A DNA stretch of 27,019 nt from a virus: IMG/VR virus record IMGVR_UViG_3300037963_005302, positions 16,972-43,990 of that record, one strand, 5' to 3'. The notes beneath the pieces were generated by a model. The model saw only the letters and a program-made list of their open reading frames with translations. It had not been told where the DNA came from and did no database searches. Position numbers and translations under genes: made by a program. Below are positions 17,172-23,332 of the stretch, piece after piece; position 1 is the stretch's first letter, and each line of letters opens with the position of its first letter.

Positions 17172-17767
17172 ACTTAGTAAATGACATACCGATTACCACA
17201 GATGATTACGATCATATAAATTGTATTGTCGAGATTCCTAAGGGAACCAATACAAAATACGAGTATGATGAGAAATTAAATATATTTAAATTAGATAGAT
17301 GTTTAGTTTCTTCCCTAAAATATCCGATTAATTATGGTTTTGTCCCACAGACTATTGCATTGGATGATGATCCACTTGATGTTTTAGTTTTTAATCATGA
17401 CCCTATTGATAGGGGTAGTTTAGTTTCGTGTAGGGTTTTGGGGGTATTGGGTTTTGTTGATGGTGGGCAAATAGACAATAAAATTATTGCCGTTCCACAC
17501 TGGTCACCCATAGAAAAATATAAAACAGTTCATGATATTGAGTCTTCGCACCTTAAGATATATAGGCAATTTTTCAAAATATACAAGATAGACAGAGATT
17601 CTGATACCAAAGTGGGCGATTGGAGGTCTAGAAATGTTGCCCTCCAAATAACAAAAGATTCTTATGAAAGGTGGAAAAAAGCCAATAAAGAAAGATTTCA
17701 AGAAGAGTGGGCTGACAGAAATTTTTGGCAAAAAATGAGAAACTCAAGCCACGTTCAGCCCGATTAG
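17168..17767 (+). CDS. ppa: Family I soluble inorganic pyrophosphatase
   Basis: A 199-residue protein that hydrolyses pyrophosphate to phosphate. The family I signature D-x-D-P-x-D is present (DDDPLDVLV). All thirteen active-site residues of the E. coli enzyme can be aligned: E22, K30, E32, R44, Y56, D66, D68, D71, D98, D103, K105, Y139 and K140, so it should be active. Length is close to the bacterial enzymes (about 175 residues), with a C-terminal extension of ~25 residues (RFQEEWADRNFWQKM). It overlaps the small basic gene by four bases. In a phage it could pull DNA synthesis forward by removing pyrophosphate, or act in nucleotide supply; the physiological role is inference. Confidence 0.92.
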   Translation: MNLVNDIPITTDDYDHINCIVEIPKGTNTKYEYDEKLNIFKLDRCLVSSLKYPINYGFVPQTIALDDDPLDVLVFNHDPIDRGSLVSCRVLGVLGFVDGGQIDNKIIAVPHWSPIEKYKTVHDIESSHLKIYRQFFKIYKIDRDSDTKVGDWRSRNVALQITKDSYERWKKANKERFQEEWADRNFWQKMRNSSHVQPD

Positions 17768-17776
17768 GTGTAAATA
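17768..17776 (+). promoter_or_regulatory. Putative late promoter motif for 17782 gene
   Basis: GTGTAAATA immediately after the pyrophosphatase stop, 14 bases before ATG 17782. An AAGGA sequence lies only two bases before the ATG, too close for normal use. It is one of three exact copies of the motif. Confidence 0.55.
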
Positions 17777-17781
17777 AGGAC

Positions 17782-17964
17782 ATGGATACTATTCTACAAC
17801 TAGTTCAGGATAACCCTTGGTTTGGTGTAGTTGCGTCTGTTATCGCTCTTGCGTCAGCAGTTGCGGCTGCAACCCCTACCCCTAAAGAGGGGACTTTTCT
17901 GTCCAAATTATATAAATTAATTGATTGGGCGGCTTTAAATATTGGGAAAGCCAAGCAGAAGTAA
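17782..17964 (+). CDS. Small one-TM protein, possible second holin
   Basis: A 60-residue protein with one hydrophobic segment (about residues 12-30, WFGVVASVIALASAVAA), a PTPKEGT linker and a C-terminal amphipathic helix rich in lysine (LYKLIDWAALNIGKAKQK). Proteins with this ATPTPKEG pattern are frequent in marine phages and are candidates for small holins or holin partners. It is monocistronic, between a GTGTAAATA motif and a terminator. The frame extends back to 17725, but that part lies inside the pyrophosphatase gene upstream of the motif, so ATG 17782 is chosen. Confidence 0.68.
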   Translation: MDTILQLVQDNPWFGVVASVIALASAVAAATPTPKEGTFLSKLYKLIDWAALNIGKAKQK

Positions 17965-17999
17965 GTCTACAGATTTGTCTTAGGACTCAAGCTCTAGAC

Positions 18000-18025
18000 A
18001 CCTCCATCCTTGGATGGGGGTTTTT
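18000..18025 (+). terminator. Rho-independent terminator after the 17782 gene
   Basis: Stem ACCTCCATC / GATGGGGGT with one G-T wobble and loop CTTG, followed by TTTTT. It lies 36 bases after the stop codon and insulates the next promoter. Confidence 0.88.
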
Positions 18026-18039
18026 GCTCTATATTATGC

Positions 18040-18067
18040 TTGAACAAATTCGTTGTTGAGGTAATAT
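18040..18067 (+). promoter_or_regulatory. Sigma70-like promoter for the 18074 gene
   Basis: TTGAAC (18040-18045), 16-base spacer and TAATAT (18062-18067). The seventh base after the -10 box is the A of ATG 18074, predicting a leaderless transcript. Confidence 0.5.
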
Positions 18068-18073
18068 ATTCTT

Positions 18074-18607
18074 ATGATTTCAAATAAGGCCAAAGGCTTA
18101 TCGGGTTCCACCCATGTAGCCCACACCCAAAAACTAATAGACGAATCTACAGAGAGATATCACCACTCCTGTCTCTCTGCTGGCCTAACCATAAAAAAGA
18201 CTGGTAAGGTTCAAGATATAGGTCATGTTGATTTCGTGGTAAATGGAGAAACCGTCGATTTAAAAGGATTAAAAAACTCAACGCGGGAGGGTAAAATATT
18301 ATTGGAGTTTCTAAATGTGAATGGAAAGACAGGGTGGTGTAACGAAAATGGCACTCCCCTCTGGATAGCTTTTGATTTTGGGGCTTTCTTTCTTCATGCA
18401 AAAAATGTAGATTTATATAACCTAGCGAAAGAAAAATGCAATCTACGAGAAACTGTTAGTAGGGTCGATTCATGCCTTTATAAAGGATATAGACGCAAAG
18501 GAAGAAAAGATATGATGTCTATGGTTTTACTTAAAGATGTTTTAGATAACTGCGAGCACTGGTTCTTACCCTATGCCAAGTATCATATTCCCTTAGAGCA
18601 GGTTTAA
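18074..18607 (+). CDS. PD-(D/E)XK nuclease-like protein
   Basis: A 177-residue protein with a nuclease-like core: HVDFVVNGETVDLKGLK contains D53 and D62-x-K64, the D-(x)n-(D/E)-x-K arrangement of the PD-(D/E)XK fold, preceded by a helix carrying Glu/His (TQKLIDESTERYHHSC). The following strands (LLEFLNVN, PLWIAFDFGAFFL) fit the same fold. The role could be restriction of host DNA, resection or packaging help; the target cannot be read. It ends head-to-head with the minus-strand 18604 gene, and the two share four bases. Confidence 0.6.
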   Translation: MISNKAKGLSGSTHVAHTQKLIDESTERYHHSCLSAGLTIKKTGKVQDIGHVDFVVNGETVDLKGLKNSTREGKILLEFLNVNGKTGWCNENGTPLWIAFDFGAFFLHAKNVDLYNLAKEKCNLRETVSRVDSCLYKGYRRKGRKDMMSMVLLKDVLDNCEHWFLPYAKYHIPLEQV

Positions 18608-18888
18608 GGATAATTTCTGAAGTCCCCTGTTCCTTGATAGCTAAAACCTGCGTCATAAGGTTCTATCAATAATCCCGTGGTTACTGGTGCGTTTCCTGTC
18701 CAGCTTGTATGAAGCTCATCAACTTTGCGATTATACTCTTTTATTAAGTGCTGTTCAAACCACCCACCGTTTAGAGATAAACCACCACTTAGTGTATACA
18801 TTCCTGTTACCTCACTCCTAAAGGTGGCCCAGTCCCCCGACCCCGATGAGTGACTGTAGTGAATTTCTCCTAGTAAATCTAACGGCAT
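18604..18888 (-). CDS. Hypothetical protein on the opposite strand, late-type expression
   Basis: A 94-residue protein of unknown function, rich in Gly, Ser and aromatic residues (HYSHSSGSGDWATFRSEVTG, GGLSLNGGW, YQGTGDFRNYP), a composition closer to structural or tail proteins than to enzymes. It is a single minus-strand gene inside a plus-strand region and is preceded by a GTGTAACTT element 16 bases before the ATG plus an AGAGG sequence, so it is probably expressed late with the tail genes. Its 3' end overlaps that of the 18074 gene. Confidence 0.62.
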   Translation of the reverse strand: MPLDLLGEIHYSHSSGSGDWATFRSEVTGMYTLSGGLSLNGGWFEQHLIKEYNRKVDELHTSWTGNAPVTTGLLIEPYDAGFSYQGTGDFRNYP

Positions 18889-18895
18889 ACCTCTT

Positions 18896-18904
18896 AAGTT
18901 ACAC
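18896..18904 (-). promoter_or_regulatory. Putative late promoter motif (minus strand)
   Basis: Minus strand reads GTGTAACTT, 16 bases before the ATG at 18888. It is the most divergent of the six copies, sharing GTGTAA and the upstream A-run (AAAAA) with the L copy. It stands back to back with the plus-strand promoter at 18932. Confidence 0.5.
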
Positions 18905-18931
18905 TTTTTTCAAGAATCTGGAAAAAATCTC

Positions 18932-18959
18932 TTGACGGGGATTTCATCTGCATTATAAT
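18932..18959 (+). promoter_or_regulatory. Strong sigma70-like promoter for the small-membrane-protein operon
   Basis: TTGACG (18932-18937), 16-base spacer and a perfect TATAAT (18954-18959). The seventh base after the -10 is the G of GTG 18966, which opens a 40-codon membrane protein frame. It probably drives the long plus-strand series up to about 23296. Confidence 0.75.
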
Positions 18960-18965
18960 GACAAC

Positions 18966-19088
18966 GTGTTAACATGGATATTAATTATTACCGCCTGGAT
19001 AGCGTTCATGCTTTTACTGTGCCGCTTCTTAGGGATTAACACCGACCAAGAACGTGAACTCCTAGAGAAAGAAAAAGAAAAGAAATGA
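18966..19088 (+). CDS. Tiny one-TM protein (GTG start)
   Basis: A 40-residue protein that starts at the predicted transcription start site. Residues 2-23 (LTWILIITAWIAFMLLLCRF) form a transmembrane helix; the C-terminal half is very charged (QERELLEKEKEKK). Its stop overlaps the ATG of the next gene (ATGA), which supports translation of this frame. A competing 20-codon ATG frame at 18974 lacks such coupling. Function unknown. Confidence 0.6.
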   Translation: MLTWILIITAWIAFMLLLCRFLGINTDQERELLEKEKEKK

Positions 19089-19324
19089 AACCAGAACTAT
19101 TTAGAATGCTGAAGTCTGCCGCTGAAGCAGATAAAAGCAAAGCTCTACTCAGCCTCGAAATCCTTTCAGAGAACCCCGCTGGCATTGGCGACCACTCTAC
19201 CAGCGACTTCTGGGATAATGCAAATGAGGCTCTTGAATTGCTAGTGTCTGCTGACGACAGACTAACTGCCTTGGCAAAATACTTTCCTGAGCAGGATATG
19301 GCGCATCAATCGACATTATTCTAG
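19085..19324 (+). CDS. Conserved phage hypothetical protein
   Basis: A 79-residue acidic helical protein. The segment SLEILSENPAGIGDHSTSDF followed by an ALELLVSADDRL helix recalls small conserved proteins in many phage genomes, without known function. It is translationally coupled to the tiny membrane protein before it (ATGA overlap). Confidence 0.68.
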   Translation: MKPELFRMLKSAAEADKSKALLSLEILSENPAGIGDHSTSDFWDNANEALELLVSADDRLTALAKYFPEQDMAHQSTLF

Positions 19325-19354
19325 AATGTGTCGAAAAAATAAAAATAAATCGAC

Positions 19355-19435
19355 ATGTCTAGGTTTGAGTCTATTATTCACCTGTTGCTTTTCGTGTTTG
19401 CTTTTTTTATGTTAATGATTTTCCTTTCTAAGTAA
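19355..19435 (+). CDS. Tiny 26-residue membrane protein
   Basis: A short frame, almost entirely one transmembrane helix (residues 6-24, SIIHLLLFVFAFFMLMIFL), flanked by polar ends (SRFE, SK). Its stop overlaps the next start (TAATG), the same junction type found elsewhere in this operon, which supports that it is real. No family recognised. Confidence 0.5.
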   Translation: MSRFESIIHLLLFVFAFFMLMIFLSK

Positions 19436-19704
19436 TGGCAAACTACACAAAAATACTCCATATCTCAGTATCAATCATAGCCGCATTAACAGTGGGGGTT
19501 TTGTTATCCCTTTTTATTGGTGTGGTCTCTTTGGTTGATTCATTTTTTAAATTTCCTGTGCAAGTTTATCGCAATCTTCAACAGCAAGAAAAACTGCGTA
19601 GACTTTCACAAGTTTTCACCCCTACTCCAGATCAGGAAAATATTTGGGATAAACATATCCGTAGAATGGAAGAGAAGAATAAACACAATAGTAACCATGA
19701 ATAA
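19435..19704 (+). CDS. One-TM hypothetical protein
   Basis: An 89-residue protein with an N-terminal hydrophobic segment (residues 8-35, LHISVSIIAALTVGVLLSLFIGVV) and a charged cytoplasmic-type tail (QQQEKLRRLSQVF, DKHIRRMEEKNK). It overlaps the upstream tiny gene (TAATG) and the downstream 19697 gene by eight bases. Function unknown; part of a series of small membrane proteins. Confidence 0.65.
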   Translation: MANYTKILHISVSIIAALTVGVLLSLFIGVVSLVDSFFKFPVQVYRNLQQQEKLRRLSQVFTPTPDQENIWDKHIRRMEEKNKHNSNHE

Positions 19705-20206
19705 AAAAGATTTAATTGAAGCTTTGGGGGCAGGAGTTGCCTTCGGAGTAATAGTTTATTGTTTCATGATGGTCGCCATCCACTTCATCGACATAGAGTC
19801 GGAGACTGAAATGTTGATGCCCGATTTTAATGACCTAGATTACAAGGTTCTGCCACAAGAGGGGGGCGCACCAGTTAAGCCGATGCCCCTACCGATCCAG
19901 CAAGAGGGGTTTGATCTCGCCATGGTGACGTTCAAATATGAGATCAGAATACAAAATAGCTATGACGATGAGATGTTGGAGAAGACTGAGACTCTTGATC
20001 AAGCAATAGAATATATTTTAGAGTATTCTAGATTTCATGATGACCTATATGTATATGATTTAGAAACAAAAGAATTAATGATTGACTCTGCGACTGTTAA
20101 TGAGACAATGAGATCTCTACAGACAAAAGAGCAACAGTTGATTGAAGCGGCCCAATACCCCCAAACATTTTCTGATGTTGAAATTTTTAACTTACTAGTA
20201 GACTAA
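19697..20206 (+). CDS. One-TM hypothetical protein with acidic helical domain
   Basis: A 169-residue protein with one N-terminal membrane segment (about residues 10-30, GAGVAFGVIVYCFMMVAIHF), a proline-rich linker (PVKPMPLPIQQ) and an acidic helical C-terminal domain (about 65-169). The frame is open from 19517, but that part lies inside the 19435 gene; ATG 19697 gives a normal eight-base overlap and puts the membrane segment at the N-terminus. Its stop overlaps the next start (TAATG). Function unknown. Confidence 0.68.
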   Translation: MNKKDLIEALGAGVAFGVIVYCFMMVAIHFIDIESETEMLMPDFNDLDYKVLPQEGGAPVKPMPLPIQQEGFDLAMVTFKYEIRIQNSYDDEMLEKTETLDQAIEYILEYSRFHDDLYVYDLETKELMIDSATVNETMRSLQTKEQQLIEAAQYPQTFSDVEIFNLLVD

Positions 20207-20541
20207 TGAATAAAAAAACACTAATCATTCTATCCTGTTGTTTTATTTTAACCCTCTTCTGTGTTAGCCTAATACTGGCAAATAACACGGAGACTAAGGT
20301 TGATAAAATAACAGTCACTTACGAGAATAAAAAACAAAAAGAATTCCCAGTGACAGTAACTCTCACCAAATATCAACTGTGCAAAATGTTAGAAACACTT
20401 GAGGAAGAGAGAGGTTATGGTCGTCCTGCTGACCCACAAGACAGCTTCACCTACACTTCAATTGCCAAAGGCAATCAACACTCCGAACAATACAGCATCT
20501 CCTCGACTCATTTAGCTAAAAAACCACTATCAGATGATTGA
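20206..20541 (+). CDS. One-TM or secreted hypothetical protein
   Basis: A 111-residue protein whose N-terminus (MNKKTLIILSCCFILTLFCV) is a signal peptide or signal anchor, with a possible cleavage after LILA near residue 25. The rest is polar, with a TVTYENKKQKEFPVTVTLTK beta-like segment. It is coupled to both neighbours: TAATG before, and an eight-base overlap with the next start at 20534. No domain recognised. Confidence 0.65.
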   Translation: MNKKTLIILSCCFILTLFCVSLILANNTETKVDKITVTYENKKQKEFPVTVTLTKYQLCKMLETLEEERGYGRPADPQDSFTYTSIAKGNQHSEQYSISSTHLAKKPLSDD

Positions 20542-21076
20542 GGTTTCGCTCTCAGACAAACAGCTAAAATGGTGTAGGGACCATGCCCAAAAAATAGTGG
20601 ATTATTACGGCGGTAATAACACGCTAGGGTCTGGTTCCTACAACCACAATAAAATAAGTAGTAATTTAGTTGGCGTTAAGTCTGAGGTTGCAACTACAGT
20701 GTGGCTCAAAAGACACATTGATAATAGGGGGATCACCCCCAACTTCGTTGATTTTAAAAATAAAAAATTAAAGGGCGATTTAGATATAGTAGGTAGGTGC
20801 ATAGAAATAAAAGGTCTACGACCTCACCAGTGGGATGATTTCAAGAGATGCATCCCCCCAAAACAATTGAAGTCTTATGTCAGAGATGACGCTATTGTTG
20901 TTTGGACAACGACAGCAGGAGACACAAAAGATTTTAAAGTAATACTACAGGGATGGAACTATGCTAAAGACGTAGATGATAACGGGGTCTATCGCAAAAC
21001 AATTTGCGATAATATTTGGTTAAAGGAAGACTCCCAAATGAGAGACATGGAAAGTTTAATAAAAGAATTAAAATGA
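20534..21076 (+). CDS. PD-(D/E)XK nuclease-like protein
   Basis: A 180-residue protein with a restriction-endonuclease-like core: E51 in VKSEVATTVWL, D82/D84 in GDLDIVGRC and E91-I-K93 (CIEIKG), followed by a strand DDAIVVWTT and an ILQGWNYAKDV tail found in several type II restriction-like families. It is likely a DNA endonuclease; substrate unknown. It overlaps the next gene by four bases (ATGA). The resemblance to the 18074 gene is only at fold-motif level. Confidence 0.68.
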   Translation: MIEVSLSDKQLKWCRDHAQKIVDYYGGNNTLGSGSYNHNKISSNLVGVKSEVATTVWLKRHIDNRGITPNFVDFKNKKLKGDLDIVGRCIEIKGLRPHQWDDFKRCIPPKQLKSYVRDDAIVVWTTTAGDTKDFKVILQGWNYAKDVDDNGVYRKTICDNIWLKEDSQMRDMESLIKELK

Positions 21077-21507
21077 ATACCAAAGAACTGCTTAAACTTC
21101 ACGATGATACCTGCAAAGCTTGCAGGGTAATCATGCAAAAGAAAAACAGCGATTACACTGGTGGCAAGGGTGCTACCGATCCCTTCGCTAATTTTAATGC
21201 ATCCAAGATACTGGACATCCACCCTGTGCAGGGTTTGCTTCTCCGTGTAATCGACAAAATAAAAAGAATCTATTCGTTCACCAATGACAGTGAATTATCT
21301 GTCCCAAATGAAACTGTAGAAGATGCTTGTGATGATATAGTGAACTATGCTATATTAGCTAAAGCAATGCTTTTAGAAGAGAGAGGTTCGACAAAACGCT
21401 TGACGGAAGAACAGGAACTTCAAGGAGAAAAACGCATTGATATCATTGGACGTAATGGCAATGATGGGTTACATTACTCCCAGATCGAAGAAGAGAACGC
21501 TAAATAA
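21073..21507 (+). CDS. Nmad1/DUF1599-like nucleotide-modification-associated protein
   Basis: A 144-residue protein with the pattern KNSDYTGGKGATDPFANF, VQGLLLRVIDKIKRI and EDACDDIVNYAILAKAM, which I recognise as DUF1599, also called nucleotide modification associated domain 1. The helical, acidic-residue-rich core resembles MazG/dUTPase-type nucleotide hydrolases. A role in handling modified or unwanted nucleotides during phage DNA synthesis is suggested by the family name; the reaction is not known to me. The ATG at 21073 (ATGA overlap with the previous gene) is preferred over the open frame from 21016. Confidence 0.75.
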   Translation: MNTKELLKLHDDTCKACRVIMQKKNSDYTGGKGATDPFANFNASKILDIHPVQGLLLRVIDKIKRIYSFTNDSELSVPNETVEDACDDIVNYAILAKAMLLEERGSTKRLTEEQELQGEKRIDIIGRNGNDGLHYSQIEEENAK

Positions 21508-21509
21508 AC

Positions 21510-21974
21510 ATGAATATATTTGCAGTAGACACTGACCCTAAGACCGCCGCACAACAGTTGTGCGATAAGCACGTTGTTAAAATGATTTTAGAATCAGCGC
21601 AGATGCTCTGCTCTGTGTTCCCGAATGGTGACGCACCATACAGGAGAGCATTCTACAATCACCCTTGCACTAAGTGGGCTAGAGAGTCAGCAGAGAACTA
21701 CGAGTGGTTGCTAGACCATGCTTATGCCATGTGTCAAGAGTATACCAGACGCTATGGTAAGGTTCATAAGTCTCTAGATGCTATCGGGTGGTGCGGATCT
21801 AATTACCACAAACTAAATATACCACGCAAAGGGTTGACTAAATTCGCACAAGCCATGCCAGAACAATACAAAAACGATTGTTCTGTTACTGCTTACAGGT
21901 CATACTATAACGGAGAGAAAGCTTACTTTGCTAAGTGGAGTAAGAGAGAGACACCATCTTGGTTCCATGCTTAA
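21510..21974 (+). CDS. Conserved phage protein of unknown function
   Basis: A 154-residue protein with a strongly patterned sequence: MNIFAVDTDP, LCDKHVVKMILESAQML, HPCTKWARES, NYEWLLDHAYAMCQEY, FAQAMPEQYK and AYRSYYNGEKAYFAKW. The same pattern recurs in many marine tailed phages and I know no proven function. Conserved Asp, His, Cys and Arg residues suggest an enzyme. It sits between the Nmad1-like gene and a short conserved unknown gene with which it overlaps by eight bases. Confidence 0.75.
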   Translation: MNIFAVDTDPKTAAQQLCDKHVVKMILESAQMLCSVFPNGDAPYRRAFYNHPCTKWARESAENYEWLLDHAYAMCQEYTRRYGKVHKSLDAIGWCGSNYHKLNIPRKGLTKFAQAMPEQYKNDCSVTAYRSYYNGEKAYFAKWSKRETPSWFHA

Positions 21975-22185
21975 AGACGGAGCTTTAATACTACACGGCT
22001 TAGAGGATGCTGTAGCGGGGGTATCGGACGGCGGGTTGTTAATTTATGACTACAACAAGGTGGTTAAGGTTTTTGAAAAGCAGGGAATGACTGTGGAGGA
22101 GGCCGTTGAGTGGATTGATTATAACGTAATGGGTGTGCAATGCAATGGAGAGGGATTTATTATGATGTATGAACATTTAAATTAA
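21967..22185 (+). CDS. Small conserved phage hypothetical protein
   Basis: A 72-residue acidic protein (LKDGALILHGLEDAVAGVSD, EEAVEWIDYNVMG). Proteins with the GLEDAxxGVS...Y-(D/N)-x(3)-V...EEAxEWxxYN pattern are common in phages, function unknown. The frame opens at 21928, but ATG 21967 gives a short overlap with the preceding gene and starts the conserved part. Confidence 0.68.
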   Translation: MLKDGALILHGLEDAVAGVSDGGLLIYDYNKVVKVFEKQGMTVEEAVEWIDYNVMGVQCNGEGFIMMYEHLN

Positions 22186-22191
22186 TTTTAA

Positions 22192-22623
22192 ATGAAAGAA
22201 GACCAGCTAAATCTATTTAATATCAATGATTATGATCTGGTTTTTCATTTAGACCCCGATGATCCCAATACCAAAACCTGCAAAATCTGTGGAACAACAA
22301 AACCTTTAGAGCAATTTCCAAAACATTGTCATTACGCTGACAATTTAGATGTTAGGTGTAGAACTTGTATAAAAGAACACACGGAGTTAAGAAATTATTT
22401 AAAAAAAATATCTCCACCTCCTCCAGAACGGTGCGAGTGCTGTGGAGAAAAGTCAGACAAAAGCCTTCACTTAGATCACTGCCACACTACAAAAGAGTTT
22501 CGTGGCTGGCTTTGTGAGTCATGTAATACTGGACTTGGCAAGCTAGGAGACAACCTTAAGGGAGTTCAGAAAGCAGTATCTTATCTAAAAAGAGTCGAGA
22601 GCAAACAAAACGATGCAGGATGA
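22192..22623 (+). CDS. Recombination endonuclease VII-like HNH nuclease
   Basis: A 143-residue protein. The C-terminal half has the endonuclease VII (T4 gp49) fold signature: zinc cysteines C81/C84 and C108/C111, catalytic D95-H96 (LHLDHCHTT) and N112 (CESCNTGLG). The N-terminal half carries a second zinc-ribbon-like set (C30/C33, C56/C59). T4 endonuclease VII resolves branched DNA during packaging, while many stand-alone phage relatives act as free-standing homing nucleases; the sequence cannot tell which applies. It overlaps the sulfotransferase start by eleven bases. Confidence 0.83.
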   Translation: MKEDQLNLFNINDYDLVFHLDPDDPNTKTCKICGTTKPLEQFPKHCHYADNLDVRCRTCIKEHTELRNYLKKISPPPPERCECCGEKSDKSLHLDHCHTTKEFRGWLCESCNTGLGKLGDNLKGVQKAVSYLKRVESKQNDAG

Positions 22624-23296
22624 TTTTTTAAATTTTTTTAAAGCCGCCATAAAGGTGAGGCAAGATGATAGTCTTTTGAACAAAGATCACTTGTTGTTTT
22701 TGCGGATACCTAAAAACGCTAGCTCATCCATTATGCAGGTTCTAGGCACCCGAAATATAGTAAAAAGGTATGAGTCGGAGTTAACGGAGAAGTTAGACCA
22801 TAACATCTATAAGAAAGTCTTTGATGTAACTCATGCTCGCCCAGAAGAACTTCGGTCTGTCATAAATCCTCTTGAGCTTGATTGTTTTTCTTTTGCTGTT
22901 GTAAGAAATCCTTGGGATAGGGTTGTATCTATGTATCACTTTGGCAAAAAACTAGGTTTAGCCTACTTGTTTGGCTTAAAAAACGATTTATCTTTTAGTG
23001 GTTTCTGTAAAATTCTGAAAGATAGAGAGGGAGACCCTTTCTTTTTGCCCGTTTTCAAGCAGACAGAGTGGACAAATACTTCTTTGGGGTTAAACTGCAT
23101 ATTAAAATTCGAAAATCTCAGGGAAGACTACAAGTCTATGGTAGAAAAAAACAATATCTCTTGTGTTTCTTCTGATCTGCCTCACACCAATAAGAGTAAG
23201 CACTCGCATTATAAGGATTACTTTACTATTGAGGATAAAAAGTTAATTAAATCTATCTTTGAAGAAGACTGCGACACTTTTAGATATAGTTTTTAA
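22613..23296 (+). CDS. PAPS-dependent carbohydrate sulfotransferase-like protein
   Basis: A 227-residue protein of the sulfotransferase superfamily (Sulfotransfer_2 type). The 5'-phosphosulfate-binding loop is RIPKNASSS (K34, S37-S39) and the 3'-phosphate-binding motif is RNPWDRVVSMY (R98, S106). The end of the domain has LKFENLREDY, which recurs in this family. It has no signal peptide or membrane anchor, so it would act in the cytoplasm, moving sulfate from PAPS to a sugar or another acceptor. Possible targets are host surface glycans, to change receptors, or phage structures. It is the last gene of the long operon, before a GTGTAAATA element. Confidence 0.83.
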   Translation: MQDDFLNFFKAAIKVRQDDSLLNKDHLLFLRIPKNASSSIMQVLGTRNIVKRYESELTEKLDHNIYKKVFDVTHARPEELRSVINPLELDCFSFAVVRNPWDRVVSMYHFGKKLGLAYLFGLKNDLSFSGFCKILKDREGDPFFLPVFKQTEWTNTSLGLNCILKFENLREDYKSMVEKNNISCVSSDLPHTNKSKHSHYKDYFTIEDKKLIKSIFEEDCDTFRYSF

Positions 23297-23316
23297 CTAC
23301 ATTACTCCCCACACAA

Positions 23317-23325
23317 GTGTAAATA
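23317..23325 (+). promoter_or_regulatory. Putative late promoter motif for the secreted protein gene
   Basis: GTGTAAATA, 16 bases before the GTG start at 23333. It is the third exact copy. An inverted ACAC/GTGT pair and flanking CCCCA/TGGGG surround it. Confidence 0.58.
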
Positions 23326-23332
23326 GTATGGG

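Noticed and set aside
18974-19036. ATG frame of 20 codons after the strong promoter
   Set aside because: It ends without coupling to the next gene; the GTG frame at 18966 encodes a membrane helix and ends in an ATGA overlap.
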